From Bacteroidota bacterium (GTDB lineage Bacteria; Bacteroidota; Bacteroidia; Chitinophagales; Chitinophagaceae): 30,205 bases of DNA. Shown here one piece after another: positions 1-6,370 of this stretch. The notes beneath the pieces are model-generated. The model searched no databases. It had not been told where the DNA came from and saw only the letters and a list, made by a program, of their open reading frames with translations. The DNA lies in the NCBI GenBank assembly GCA_023418315.1, contig JAEZZY010000027.1, forward strand, positions 1-30,205. Reading direction: 5' to 3'. Position 1 is the first letter of the stretch. Each line of letters begins with the position of its first letter. Position numbers and translations under genes: made by a program.

Positions 1-128
1 GGTATCGTCTTCTTCGTAATGGCTTTAAGCTTTTGTTTTAGCGTCTTCCATCCTTTTTCACTTACTACCATCTGGTATCTGCCCTTTGCGCCTTTCCGGT
101 ACGTGGGTACAAATTTATGTCCCAGCAG
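1..128 (-). pseudogene. group II intron reverse transcriptase/maturase fragment (continues beyond window start)
   Basis: The minus strand reads in one frame from 128 to the window edge and gives LGHKFVPTYRKG followed by SEKGWKTLKQKLKAITKKT. This pattern (LG-x-x-F at the end of the RT palm, then a basic lysine-rich stretch entering the thumb/maturase region) is what I know from group II intron-encoded proteins of Bacteroidota. An in-frame TGA lies just upstream at 135-137, and the several hundred residues that should precede this segment are absent. It is therefore a 5'-truncated remnant here; whether the 3' part is intact cannot be seen. The family call rests on recognition of about 42 residues. 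The intron class is not determined. Confidence 0.6.
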
Positions 129-193
129 CGACTTTCACGCTCTGGCTTCCTTAAAAAAAAAAGAACTATGTTTATCATTCAGGGCACACACAC
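1..193 (-). mobile_element. internally deleted group II intron remnant abutting an attC-like stem
   Basis: On the minus strand a GTGTG...CCC sequence at about 193-182 resembles a group II intron 5' end. GTGAAAGTC at 138-130 resembles the conserved domain I segment. RT coding homology follows almost at once from 128, so most of the intron core and the N-terminal RT must have been deleted, if this reading is right. The presumed 5' end touches the outer edge of the inverted repeat at 193-305, where the R'' box of that site would be expected. Group IIC-attC introns are known to insert beside attC stems in the orientation opposite to the cassettes, which is the orientation seen here. The RT part is better supported than the exact 5' end. 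Confidence 0.45.
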
Positions 194-319
194 GGGTTTT
201 GCGTCAGGCGGGCTAACGTGTAAACTTGAAGCTTTGTACACCTAATAAACATTAGTAATAAATTGAAACTTTGTTCTTCGTAAACCCGCCCGAACGCAAA
301 GCCCGAAAACGTTAGCGGT
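193..319 (+). other. attC-like recombination site A (upstream of the GNAT cassette)
   Basis: Arms 193-218 and 279-305 form an imperfect inverted repeat. It pairs CGGG, TTTGCGT, GGCGGG and ACG in register, with single mismatches and one unpaired base, around a loop of about 60 nt. The right arm is followed five bases later by GTTAGCGGT (311-319), an R'-like box that starts the next cassette. The reverse complement of that box recurs downstream of the GNAT gene. Bulged stems with little primary-sequence conservation are typical of attC sites. The expected left R'' box is not visible and seems to have been replaced by the intron remnant. Confidence 0.55.
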
Positions 320-980
320 CAGCATCGAACGACATAACAACAAGAGAAAATTTAAGCGTAAATGAGAACAACTGAAAAACCGACAATAAAAACTGAACGA
401 CTTTTGCTTAGACAAATTGTTGCCAGCGATATTGACAATATTTTCAAAGGACTTTCCCACCCTGACACCATAAAATATTACGGAGTAAACTTTCAGACAT
501 TAGAAGCGACAAAAGAACAAATGACTTTTTACGCGGACTTAGAAAAAGACGAAACAGGAATTTGGTTTGCTGTTTGTTCGTTAGACAACAAAGATTTTTA
601 TGGTGCAGGCGGACTAAATAGTTTAAGCAAAGAACATAAAAAAGCGGAAATTGGATTTTGGTTGTTGCCCGACTTTTGGGGACAAGGAATTATGAAAGAA
701 GCTATGCCGCTAATTTGCGACTATGGTTTTGATAAACTTGGACTTCACAGGATTGAAGGTTTCGTTGAAGCGGACAACACAAATTGCAAAAACGCAATGG
801 CTAAACTTGAATTCCGACACGAAGGAACAATGAAAGACTGTGAAATTAAAAATGGAAAATTTATAAGTTTGGACATTTATGCTAAAATTAAAAATGACTG
901 ACCACAGACGAAAAACAGAATGCCGAACCGCTAATAACTAAGGTTTCGTTGCGCCCAACGGGCGAGCAATGAAACCGCTG
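312..980 (+). mobile_element. integron-type gene cassette carrying a GNAT acetyltransferase
   Basis: The limits are inferred from the recombination point G/TT in the R' boxes at 311 and 980. The cassette starts with TTAGCGGT and has ACCGCTAAT at 927-935 just after the gene, which matches the reverse complement of GTTAGCGGT at 8 of 9 positions. One gene fills the cassette in the forward orientation, as usual in integrons. Base composition and codon use (many GAC, ACA, TTA) differ from the central genes of the window. Confidence 0.55.
362..901 (+). CDS. GNAT family N-acetyltransferase (RimJ/RimL type)
   Basis: This 179-residue protein is predicted to transfer an acetyl group from acetyl-CoA to an amine; the substrate cannot be read from the sequence. 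It begins with the RimJ/RimL-like pattern 'T-E-R-L-L-L-R' (residues 12-18). It has a central strand ending in 'GAGGL-N', then 'AEIGFWLLPDFWGQGIMKEA' around residues 95-115, which is the acetyl-CoA-binding loop, and 'HRIEGFVEADN-NC-NAM-KLEF-HEG' near residues 137-160, the typical C-terminal half of this group. Length is normal for the family. It is the only gene of its cassette, lies 42 nt after the R'-like box, and is AT-richer than the core genes, suggesting transfer. Such acetyltransferases are common integron cassette cargo. No Shine-Dalgarno sequence is seen; the ATG is the first in frame. Confidence 0.9.
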   Translation: MRTTEKPTIKTERLLLRQIVASDIDNIFKGLSHPDTIKYYGVNFQTLEATKEQMTFYADLEKDETGIWFAVCSLDNKDFYGAGGLNSLSKEHKKAEIGFWLLPDFWGQGIMKEAMPLICDYGFDKLGLHRIEGFVEADNTNCKNAMAKLEFRHEGTMKDCEIKNGKFISLDIYAKIKND

Positions 981-986
981 TTGAAC
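927..986 (+). other. attC-like recombination site B (end of the GNAT cassette)
   Basis: The R''-like box is ACCGCTAAT (927-935). The stem pairs GGTTTCGTTGCGCCC (942-956) with GGGCGAGCAATGAAACC (960-976), leaving a two-base bulge on the right arm and one mismatch around a three-base loop. GTTGAAC (980-986) follows and fits the integron R' consensus GTTRRRY exactly. The whole site is about 60 nt, the size of a short classical attC. It is not followed by a U-tract, so it is not a simple terminator. Confidence 0.6.
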
Positions 987-1070
987 GGAACCGTCATGGT
1001 GGGGTGCTGAAACAGCAACACTAACACCAAAGGAAGCAAAGACTAAATTAAATCAACTTGTAGCTTCTAA

Positions 1071-1136
1071 TTTTCTTTTTCGGAACAACAAAAATTGGTC
1101 GAAGAAATTGAAAAACGATTGAAAATTTGGCAGTAA
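1071..1136 (+). pseudogene. scrap resembling the end of a type I restriction specificity (HsdS) repeat
   Basis: One frame reads FSFSEQQKLVEEIEKRL and then KIWQ before a TAA stop. 'EQQ-x-VEEIE-RL' is the familiar start of the conserved helical spacer in HsdS subunits, usually preceded by a 'PLP' element that is absent here. There is no start codon and no preceding recognition domain: a stop lies directly upstream at 1068-1070. It follows attC-like site B and may be debris of a cassette or of an older gene. The match is short, so this is tentative. Confidence 0.35.
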
Positions 1137-1395
1137 CCACCCAGCCACCGCACAAAAAAATACGGCTTTAGCCAGACCCCAACCGCACAAAGCCAACACT
1201 TCGTCTGTCTTCTATGGCAACATTTGGTACCACAAACCTAACTTTTCATTGCTTTTTTCTGCGTTATTATGAAGAAGCGACAATCGAAACATGAAGACGC
1301 AAAAGTAGGGATGCATGCCGCCGGGGGAATACGGCATGAAAGAGTTGAATGCACCCTATGCGGCTATAATTATCCCAAATACTCTGAACATTAAT
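1137..1395. other. gene-free stretch with a hairpin and possible cassette debris
   Basis: No coding region can be supported here. Fragments such as CCGCACAAA (twice, near 1150 and 1187) resemble R'' boxes but have no matching partner. A perfect 7-bp stem CATGCCG (1314-1320) / CGGCATG (1332-1338) encloses an 11-nt loop and is not followed by a U-tract. On the minus strand TACTTTTG (1308-1301) is a -7-like box followed by an ATG at 1292 that opens only a 26-codon frame. The boundary between cassette debris and chromosomal sequence probably lies near 1240-1300. Confidence 0.4.
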
Positions 1396-1403
1396 TACCT
1401 TTG
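1396..1403 (+). promoter_or_regulatory. Bacteroidota-type -7 box ahead of frr
   Basis: TACCTTTG fits the TAnnTTTG -7 consensus and lies 24 nt before the chosen ATG of frr. No clear TTTG -33 partner is visible at the usual distance, so this rests on one element. Confidence 0.4.
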
Positions 1404-1427
1404 TCCCTCTTTTTAAAAAAGCTACCT

Positions 1428-1991
1428 ATGTCAGAGGTTTTAGATAAAATAGTAAATGACGCATCGCAGCAAATGAAGCGTTCTATCAGCCACTTAGAAT
1501 CCGAACTGGCTAAAATACGCGCAGGAAAAGCCAATCCTATTATTTTAGACGGTATTTATGTAGATTATTACGGGGCACAAACTCCGCTGGCTCAGGTAGC
1601 CAATATTACCGTTCCCGATGCACGCAGCCTTTCGCTGCAACCCTGGGAAAAAAACATGCTGGGACCTATTGAAAAAGCGATTATCGCTTCCAACATCGGC
1701 TTGAATCCCCAAAACGACGGAAACATCATCCGCCTTTTCCTGCCGCCGCTTACCGAAGAACGCCGTAAAGAACTGGTGAAAAAAGTGAATGCCGAAGGCG
1801 AACAGGCTAAAGTAGCGGTGAGAAGCATTCGCCGTGAAGCCATCGAACAAATTAAAAAAGAGCAAAAAGACGGGCTGAGCGAGGATGTGGCTAAGGGTGG
1901 CGAAGCGCGTGTGCAAGGACTTACCGACCAGTTTATTACTGTAGTAGATCAGCACTGCAAGGATAAGGATAAAGAAATCATGACCGTGTAG
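1428..1991 (+). CDS. frr: ribosome recycling factor
   Basis: This protein splits post-termination ribosomes into subunits together with EF-G in the cytoplasm. From the ATG at 1428 it has 187 residues, the normal family length; an in-frame TTG nine codons earlier would add residues not usual for RRF. Family signatures are visible: 'SHLESELAKIRAGKANP' (the RAGRA-like region near residue 30), 'DYYGAQTPLAQVANITVPDARSL', 'IRLFLPPLTEERRKELVKK' and 'RSIRREA'. It is followed 30 nt later by a desaturase gene in the same direction. pyrH, its usual neighbour in many bacteria, is not upstream; instead the left side is cassette debris, so the left junction may be a rearrangement or an insertion point. A -7 box lies 24 nt upstream. 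Confidence 0.97.
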   Translation: MSEVLDKIVNDASQQMKRSISHLESELAKIRAGKANPIILDGIYVDYYGAQTPLAQVANITVPDARSLSLQPWEKNMLGPIEKAIIASNIGLNPQNDGNIIRLFLPPLTEERRKELVKKVNAEGEQAKVAVRSIRREAIEQIKKEQKDGLSEDVAKGGEARVQGLTDQFITVVDQHCKDKDKEIMTV

Positions 1992-2021
1992 CGCTAATTT
2001 TTCTTACCCAATCTGCGTGTA

Positions 2022-2936
2022 ATGCCTATGAGTGAATTGCACCAAAATATATTGCTGCTTTTCTCCCTCCCCATCTATGCAGTCTTAATTCCTTTGGAGA
2101 TTTTACTCAGCCATTTCCACGGATGGAAGTTTTATAGCTGGAAGGAAACGGCTATGAACGTCTATCTAAACCTGGTAAACGCAGGGATAGACCTCTTACT
2201 GAGAGGGGTGGCATTTGCGGTGCTTTTGTTCTTCTATCAATTTCATCTGGTAAGCGAATGGCATCCCATAGTCTATTGGGCCTTGCTTTTTTTGTGCGAA
2301 GATGCCTTGTTTTGGCTGGAGCATTTTGTGGATCATCAGGTGCGTGTCTTCTGGGCGGTGCATGTTACCCATCATTCCTCCGAAGAATACAACCTTACTA
2401 CGGGCTTCCGGTCCTCGGTTTTCATGCCGTTTTACCGCTACCTCTATTTCATTCCGCTGGCGCTCATCGGCTTTAAGCCGCTGGATATTTTATTCATGTA
2501 TGCTTTTACGCAGATCTACGGCATTTTAGTACATACGCAAGCCGTCAAAAAACTGCCACGCTGGATCGAGTATATTTTCGTAACGCCTTCCCACCATAGG
2601 GTACATCATGCCAGCAATCTTCCTTATTTAGATAAAAACATGGGCATGTGCCTGATTATATGGGACAGGATGTTCGGCACCTTTGCCAGAGAAATACCCG
2701 AAGAAAAACCGGTGTACGGACTTACCAAAATGCCGGGCAATCCGCACCACCCGCTTGATATTCTCTTTCATGAATGGAAAGCCCTCGGCAAAGACCTGAA
2801 AAAGAAAACTTCGTTTAAAAATAAACTTCGCTACCTCTTTAATCCGCCGGGATGGAGCCATGACGGCTCTTCTATGACCACCAGGCAACTGCGTGCTTGC
2901 CGGGAAAATGCGAAAAAAGAAAAAGGACAGCAATAA
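2022..2936 (+). CDS. sterol desaturase / fatty acid hydroxylase superfamily membrane protein
   Basis: This 304-residue integral membrane enzyme is predicted to use a di-iron centre for O2-dependent hydroxylation or desaturation of a lipid. The histidine clusters of the superfamily are present in order: H101xxxH105 ('EHFVDH'), HVTHH around 114-118, and SHHRVHH around 190-196. At least three hydrophobic segments (about residues 10-30, 55-75 and 130-160) surround them. The substrate cannot be inferred; in Bacteroidota such proteins may act on carotenoids, sterol-like lipids or fatty acids. The start at 2022 (MPMSEL) has an alternative ATG two codons on. It follows frr by 30 nt and may be co-transcribed with it. 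Confidence 0.88.
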   Translation: MPMSELHQNILLLFSLPIYAVLIPLEILLSHFHGWKFYSWKETAMNVYLNLVNAGIDLLLRGVAFAVLLFFYQFHLVSEWHPIVYWALLFLCEDALFWLEHFVDHQVRVFWAVHVTHHSSEEYNLTTGFRSSVFMPFYRYLYFIPLALIGFKPLDILFMYAFTQIYGILVHTQAVKKLPRWIEYIFVTPSHHRVHHASNLPYLDKNMGMCLIIWDRMFGTFAREIPEEKPVYGLTKMPGNPHHPLDILFHEWKALGKDLKKKTSFKNKLRYLFNPPGWSHDGSSMTTRQLRACRENAKKEKGQQ

Positions 2937-3061
2937 GATTTTTTTCTTTATAGCTGTTTTACAGCACGTTAGAAGCGCTTGTCGCCTTTCTGCCGGGAGC
3001 CGCATTCGTTATTGATTTGTAAACCAACTATAAATAATTATCATTTAGAAAAAGCCCGACT

Positions 3062-3069
3062 TACATTTG
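3062..3069 (+). promoter_or_regulatory. Bacteroidota-type -7 box ahead of the LruC lipoprotein
   Basis: TACATTTG matches TAnnTTTG exactly and lies 23 nt before the ATG at 3093, the same spacing as for frr. The -33 element is not clear. Confidence 0.45.
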
Positions 3070-3092
3070 TATCCTAATCATTTTTCTGACTC

Positions 3093-5270
3093 ATGAAGAA
3101 ACTACTATCAATCGCTCTTGTACTGAGCGTAGCTGTTTTACCGGCTTGTAAAAAAACGGATAATACGGATTCTCATCCTACCGTAAACAGCGTTGATGAC
3201 ATTAAAGTTCCTGAGGGATTTTTATGGGCAAGCTCCCGCGATGTGAACATTACCGTAAACATCACGGACGGCCGCTTCGGCTCTGCCCAGCATAGCGTAG
3301 CCATATACGATGGCGACCCGTACAACGGCGGTAGCCTGCTTGCCAAAGGATCGGCATCCACGTCCAAAGCCTATGGAAATACCTTGCATCTTTCCAAGCA
3401 AATCACGGAAGTATATGTGGTAAAAACTTCTCCCGATAATTCACGAATCATCAACACACTGGATGTAAGCGGAGCTTCTGCTACTCTTTCCTTCGGCGAC
3501 ATAGATCGCAATCTGGTGGAAAAACCCAATCTAAACGGATATGCTAAAACCACCGCTATAGATTGCAACAGCGGCTGCACCAATACCATTACCAGCAATA
3601 CCAACAACGTGTACGTAGGTTCCAATGATGTGGTCTGTATCACCGGCAACAACATTACCGTGAGCTTTTCACAAGTAAACGGTATAGTAAGGGTTTGCGG
3701 ATCGAATGTAACCTTGTCCAACATATCGTTGAACAGCAGCTCAGCCGCCTTGCATGTATCCAGCACAGGCTCGGTGAATCTTTCCAGCTTGAATATAAAT
3801 AGCTCCTATGCCGACATAGAAAACGAGGGTACCATAAACATTTCCAGTACATCAGCCATAAAAGGGTTTTTCAAAAACAGCGGCACCTACAATGTATCGG
3901 GAGATTTCAATATCAACAGCGATGCCCAATCGGTGCTAAACGACGGTATCATAAATATTTCCGGAAACTTTAACGTAGGTAGTGCAGATGATGATGTAAT
4001 CAACAACGGAACCATCAATGTAAGCGGTAGCTTCCAGCGCAATTCAGGCAGTCATGATTTTATCAATAACTGTGCGCTGATTATAGGCGGAAACTATACC
4101 CAAAACGATGAGGTTAAAAACTATAAATACATTCAAGTATCCGGAACTACCACCATTAACAGTGGCAGTAACACCACGCAATTAAGGCTTTATAACGGCG
4201 CCATGTTCTATAGCACAGGAAATTTCACCGCTAATGCCAGAGTGAAAGGCTACGGAAGCACTTCGCTTGTAAAAATAGACGGAAGCGTAACCCTAAACAG
4301 CAACAGTGATTTCAACGACAACCTGCAAGTATGTACCAACGCTACCATCAGCTCCAACAAACTGACCAGCGGCGCTACTACCGGATGCTCCCTATACATT
4401 GCCCAAGATGGTTGTAACACTACCGGCAACGGCGGACCTACCGTTATAGATACCGATAATGACGGCGCACCCGATAATACGGACGACTATCCTAACGACC
4501 CCACAAAAGCCTACAATAACTACTACCCTTCCAGCACCGGCATGGTTACCGCAGCGTTTGAAGATCAATGGCCCGCAAAAGGAGATTATGATTTTAACGA
4601 TGTAGTAATGTCTTACCGATACCAAATCGTAACCAATGCTACCGACAATGTGGTAGAAGTAAACGGCACTTATAAACTGCACGCTACAGGCGGAAGTTAT
4701 CTGAATGCTTTTGCCGTTCAATTCCCTATAGACCGCGCTACCGTATCCGGACTTACCGGCGGGGATTTAGAAGACAACCAAAGCAAAGCTGTAGTGCGCC
4801 TTTTCAACAATATGCGCGAAGAAATGTCCAACTGGAATACCGTATCCGGCGACCCTGTTTCTGCTGCCAAAGATTATTCCATCAGCTTTAACGTAGCCAA
4901 CGGACCTGCCATCAGCACCTTCGGACTGAGCGGGTATAACCCCTTCATATGGAATGCAGGCGACGGCAGAGGCCGGGAAATTCACCTGCCCGGACAACTT
5001 CCTACCGACCTTGCAAATACTTCCATGTTCGGTACGGAAGATGATAACTCCAGCGTATCCGGCAACAGATATTATCTGACCAATACCGGCTTACCTTATG
5101 CCATCGAAGTGCCTGCTAATCCATTCAATTATCCCTATGAAATGGTGGATATTACCCAAGCCTATCTGCATTTTGCAGACTGGGCACAATCAGGAGGAGC
5201 TTCGTTTGCCGACTGGTATAGCAATACCGGTGCAGGGTACAGAAACAATAGCAATATCTACAATCAATAA
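3093..5270 (+). CDS. LruC domain-containing lipoprotein with N-terminal repeat domain
   Basis: This 725-residue protein is predicted to be exported and lipid-anchored: the signal peptide ends in the lipobox VLPAC with Cys19. Residues about 243-350 hold four to five degenerate repeats of about 21 residues built on '(N)NGTINVSG-F', which suggests a beta-solenoid. A calcium-binding-like stretch 'DTDNDGAPDNTDDYPNDP' (about 453-470) leads into the LruC domain, recognised by 'AFEDQWPAKGDYDFNDVVMSYRY' (about 487-510) and running to the C-terminus. LruC is named from a Leptospira outer-membrane lipoprotein; its molecular role is unknown and surface exposure is inferred. The gene stands alone between its own promoter-like box and a strong hairpin terminator. 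Serine, asparagine and threonine content is very high. Confidence 0.85.
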   Translation: MKKLLSIALVLSVAVLPACKKTDNTDSHPTVNSVDDIKVPEGFLWASSRDVNITVNITDGRFGSAQHSVAIYDGDPYNGGSLLAKGSASTSKAYGNTLHLSKQITEVYVVKTSPDNSRIINTLDVSGASATLSFGDIDRNLVEKPNLNGYAKTTAIDCNSGCTNTITSNTNNVYVGSNDVVCITGNNITVSFSQVNGIVRVCGSNVTLSNISLNSSSAALHVSSTGSVNLSSLNINSSYADIENEGTINISSTSAIKGFFKNSGTYNVSGDFNINSDAQSVLNDGIINISGNFNVGSADDDVINNGTINVSGSFQRNSGSHDFINNCALIIGGNYTQNDEVKNYKYIQVSGTTTINSGSNTTQLRLYNGAMFYSTGNFTANARVKGYGSTSLVKIDGSVTLNSNSDFNDNLQVCTNATISSNKLTSGATTGCSLYIAQDGCNTTGNGGPTVIDTDNDGAPDNTDDYPNDPTKAYNNYYPSSTGMVTAAFEDQWPAKGDYDFNDVVMSYRYQIVTNATDNVVEVNGTYKLHATGGSYLNAFAVQFPIDRATVSGLTGGDLEDNQSKAVVRLFNNMREEMSNWNTVSGDPVSAAKDYSISFNVANGPAISTFGLSGYNPFIWNAGDGRGREIHLPGQLPTDLANTSMFGTEDDNSSVSGNRYYLTNTGLPYAIEVPANPFNYPYEMVDITQAYLHFADWAQSGGASFADWYSNTGAGYRNNSNIYNQ

Positions 5271-5292
5271 GATTCATTTTCATAACCCACTC

Positions 5293-5322
5293 AAGAGCCG
5301 CTTTCTGCAAAGCGGCTCTTTG
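5293..5322 (+). terminator. rho-independent-like terminator after the LruC gene
   Basis: AAGAGCCGCTTT (5293-5304) pairs perfectly with AAAGCGGCTCTT (5309-5320) around the loop CTGC. The T-run after the stem is short (about three), so efficiency is uncertain, but a perfect 12-bp stem 22 nt after a stop codon is a convincing terminator. Confidence 0.75.
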
Positions 5323-5405
5323 GCGTTTAGGCTAAAAATTTTTAAAATTATAACCAACACATCCTATCCCGCCGTCGTCATTAGATTAGTGAAAAACGAT
5401 ACGCT

Positions 5406-5693
5406 ATGCGAAAAATAATTTTTGCCTTTGCATTCCTTGCTATGGCATCCTGCAAAAAACAAGACCTTGAAAAAATGAGGGTGGTAAAAGATTGCACCGG
5501 CTCGTACCTTAGGTATCAGGGAAAAGACTACCGCATTTGCAACCGGGAGAAAACGGACGGGTACGCAGACGGAACATGGGTAGAAGCTAATTTTAAAAAA
5601 ATAACCTCCTGCAACGGAACCGCTCAAGACGATGTAGTATGCTATATGCTGCATCCAAACGAAGGATGGATAGAAGTGCAGCGCATAAGATAA
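5406..5693 (+). CDS. small lipoprotein of unknown function
   Basis: This 95-residue product has a short signal peptide with lipobox-like MASC (Cys16) followed by KKQD, typical of Bacteroidota lipoproteins. The mature part, about 80 residues, has several cysteines ('DCTGSYLRYQGKDYRICNREKTDG', 'TSCNGTAQDDVVCYM') that could form disulfides in the periplasm. I do not recognise a family. It lies 117 nt before the ECF sigma gene in the same direction. Confidence 0.7.
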   Translation: MRKIIFAFAFLAMASCKKQDLEKMRVVKDCTGSYLRYQGKDYRICNREKTDGYADGTWVEANFKKITSCNGTAQDDVVCYMLHPNEGWIEVQRIR

Positions 5694-5809
5694 AAACAGA
5701 ACAAATAGAAGAATAATTCAACGATTCATAGGCATAGAAAAGGAAATTCCCATTCCGGTAAAATTGAATTGACCAAAACCATAATGAAGCAATAAGACCC
5801 ATACGCAGT

Positions 5810-6370
5810 ATGGCTGAATATCCGGAAGAAGAGATCATAAAAGGGTGTAAAGAAAACAACCGTGTGATGCAGGAGGTCGTGTACCGCCGGCACTACTCCG
5901 AGTACCTGAAACTTTGTATGCGCTATACCTCTTGTGATGCGGATGCCCGGCATGTACTGAACGATGCATTTTTCAAAATCTTCTCCAGAATAGCGCAGTA
6001 CTCCGGCGAAGCGCCTTTCCCTGCGTGGATGCACCGTATAGTGGTCAATACCTGCCTGGATCATGTGAAACAAAAAATGCGGCGGGCAAAAAACGAAACC
6101 GTAACCGACGGAAAGCTGTTGTATCCTATCGCTTCCGACGATGACAAGAATATTATTGGCAAAATAGGTTTTCAGGAAATCATAAAACTGATACAGCAGC
6201 TACCGGATAAGCACCGAACCGTTTTTAACCTAAGCATATTTGAAGGAATGAGCCATAAGGAAATTGCCGAAAAGCTGGAGATGAGCTATGGTACCAGCCA
6301 ATGGTATCTGAGCAAGGCTAAGGAGCTACTGCGCACCAAATTATCACCCACCAAAAAGGAACTGCCGTGA
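5810..6370 (+). CDS. ECF-type RNA polymerase sigma factor
   Basis: This 186-residue sigma-70-family factor would direct RNA polymerase to a dedicated promoter set. Region 2 spans roughly residues 20-90 ('YRRHYSEYLKLCMRYTSCDADARHVLNDAFFKIF', then 'FPAWMHRIVVNTCLDHVKQ'). Region 4 is the helix-turn-helix at about 125-180 ('LPDKHRTVFNLSIFEGMSHKEIAEKL', 'YGTSQWYLSKAKELL'). There is no region 3, as in ECF factors. The stop overlaps the GTG start of the next gene by four bases (GTGA), so the two are translationally coupled. The next gene has the layout of an anti-sigma-like membrane partner, which suggests signal control from the envelope. Confidence 0.93.
   Translation: MAEYPEEEIIKGCKENNRVMQEVVYRRHYSEYLKLCMRYTSCDADARHVLNDAFFKIFSRIAQYSGEAPFPAWMHRIVVNTCLDHVKQKMRRAKNETVTDGKLLYPIASDDDKNIIGKIGFQEIIKLIQQLPDKHRTVFNLSIFEGMSHKEIAEKLEMSYGTSQWYLSKAKELLRTKLSPTKKELP

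Noticed and set aside
19..216. 65-codon plus-strand frame at the window start
   Set aside because: It is antisense to the reverse-transcriptase-like segment and intron remnant, and its hydrophobic, Phe-rich translation has no family features.
942..976. Site B stem read as a rho-independent terminator
   Set aside because: No T-run follows; the R boxes on both sides and the bulged stem fit an attC site better.
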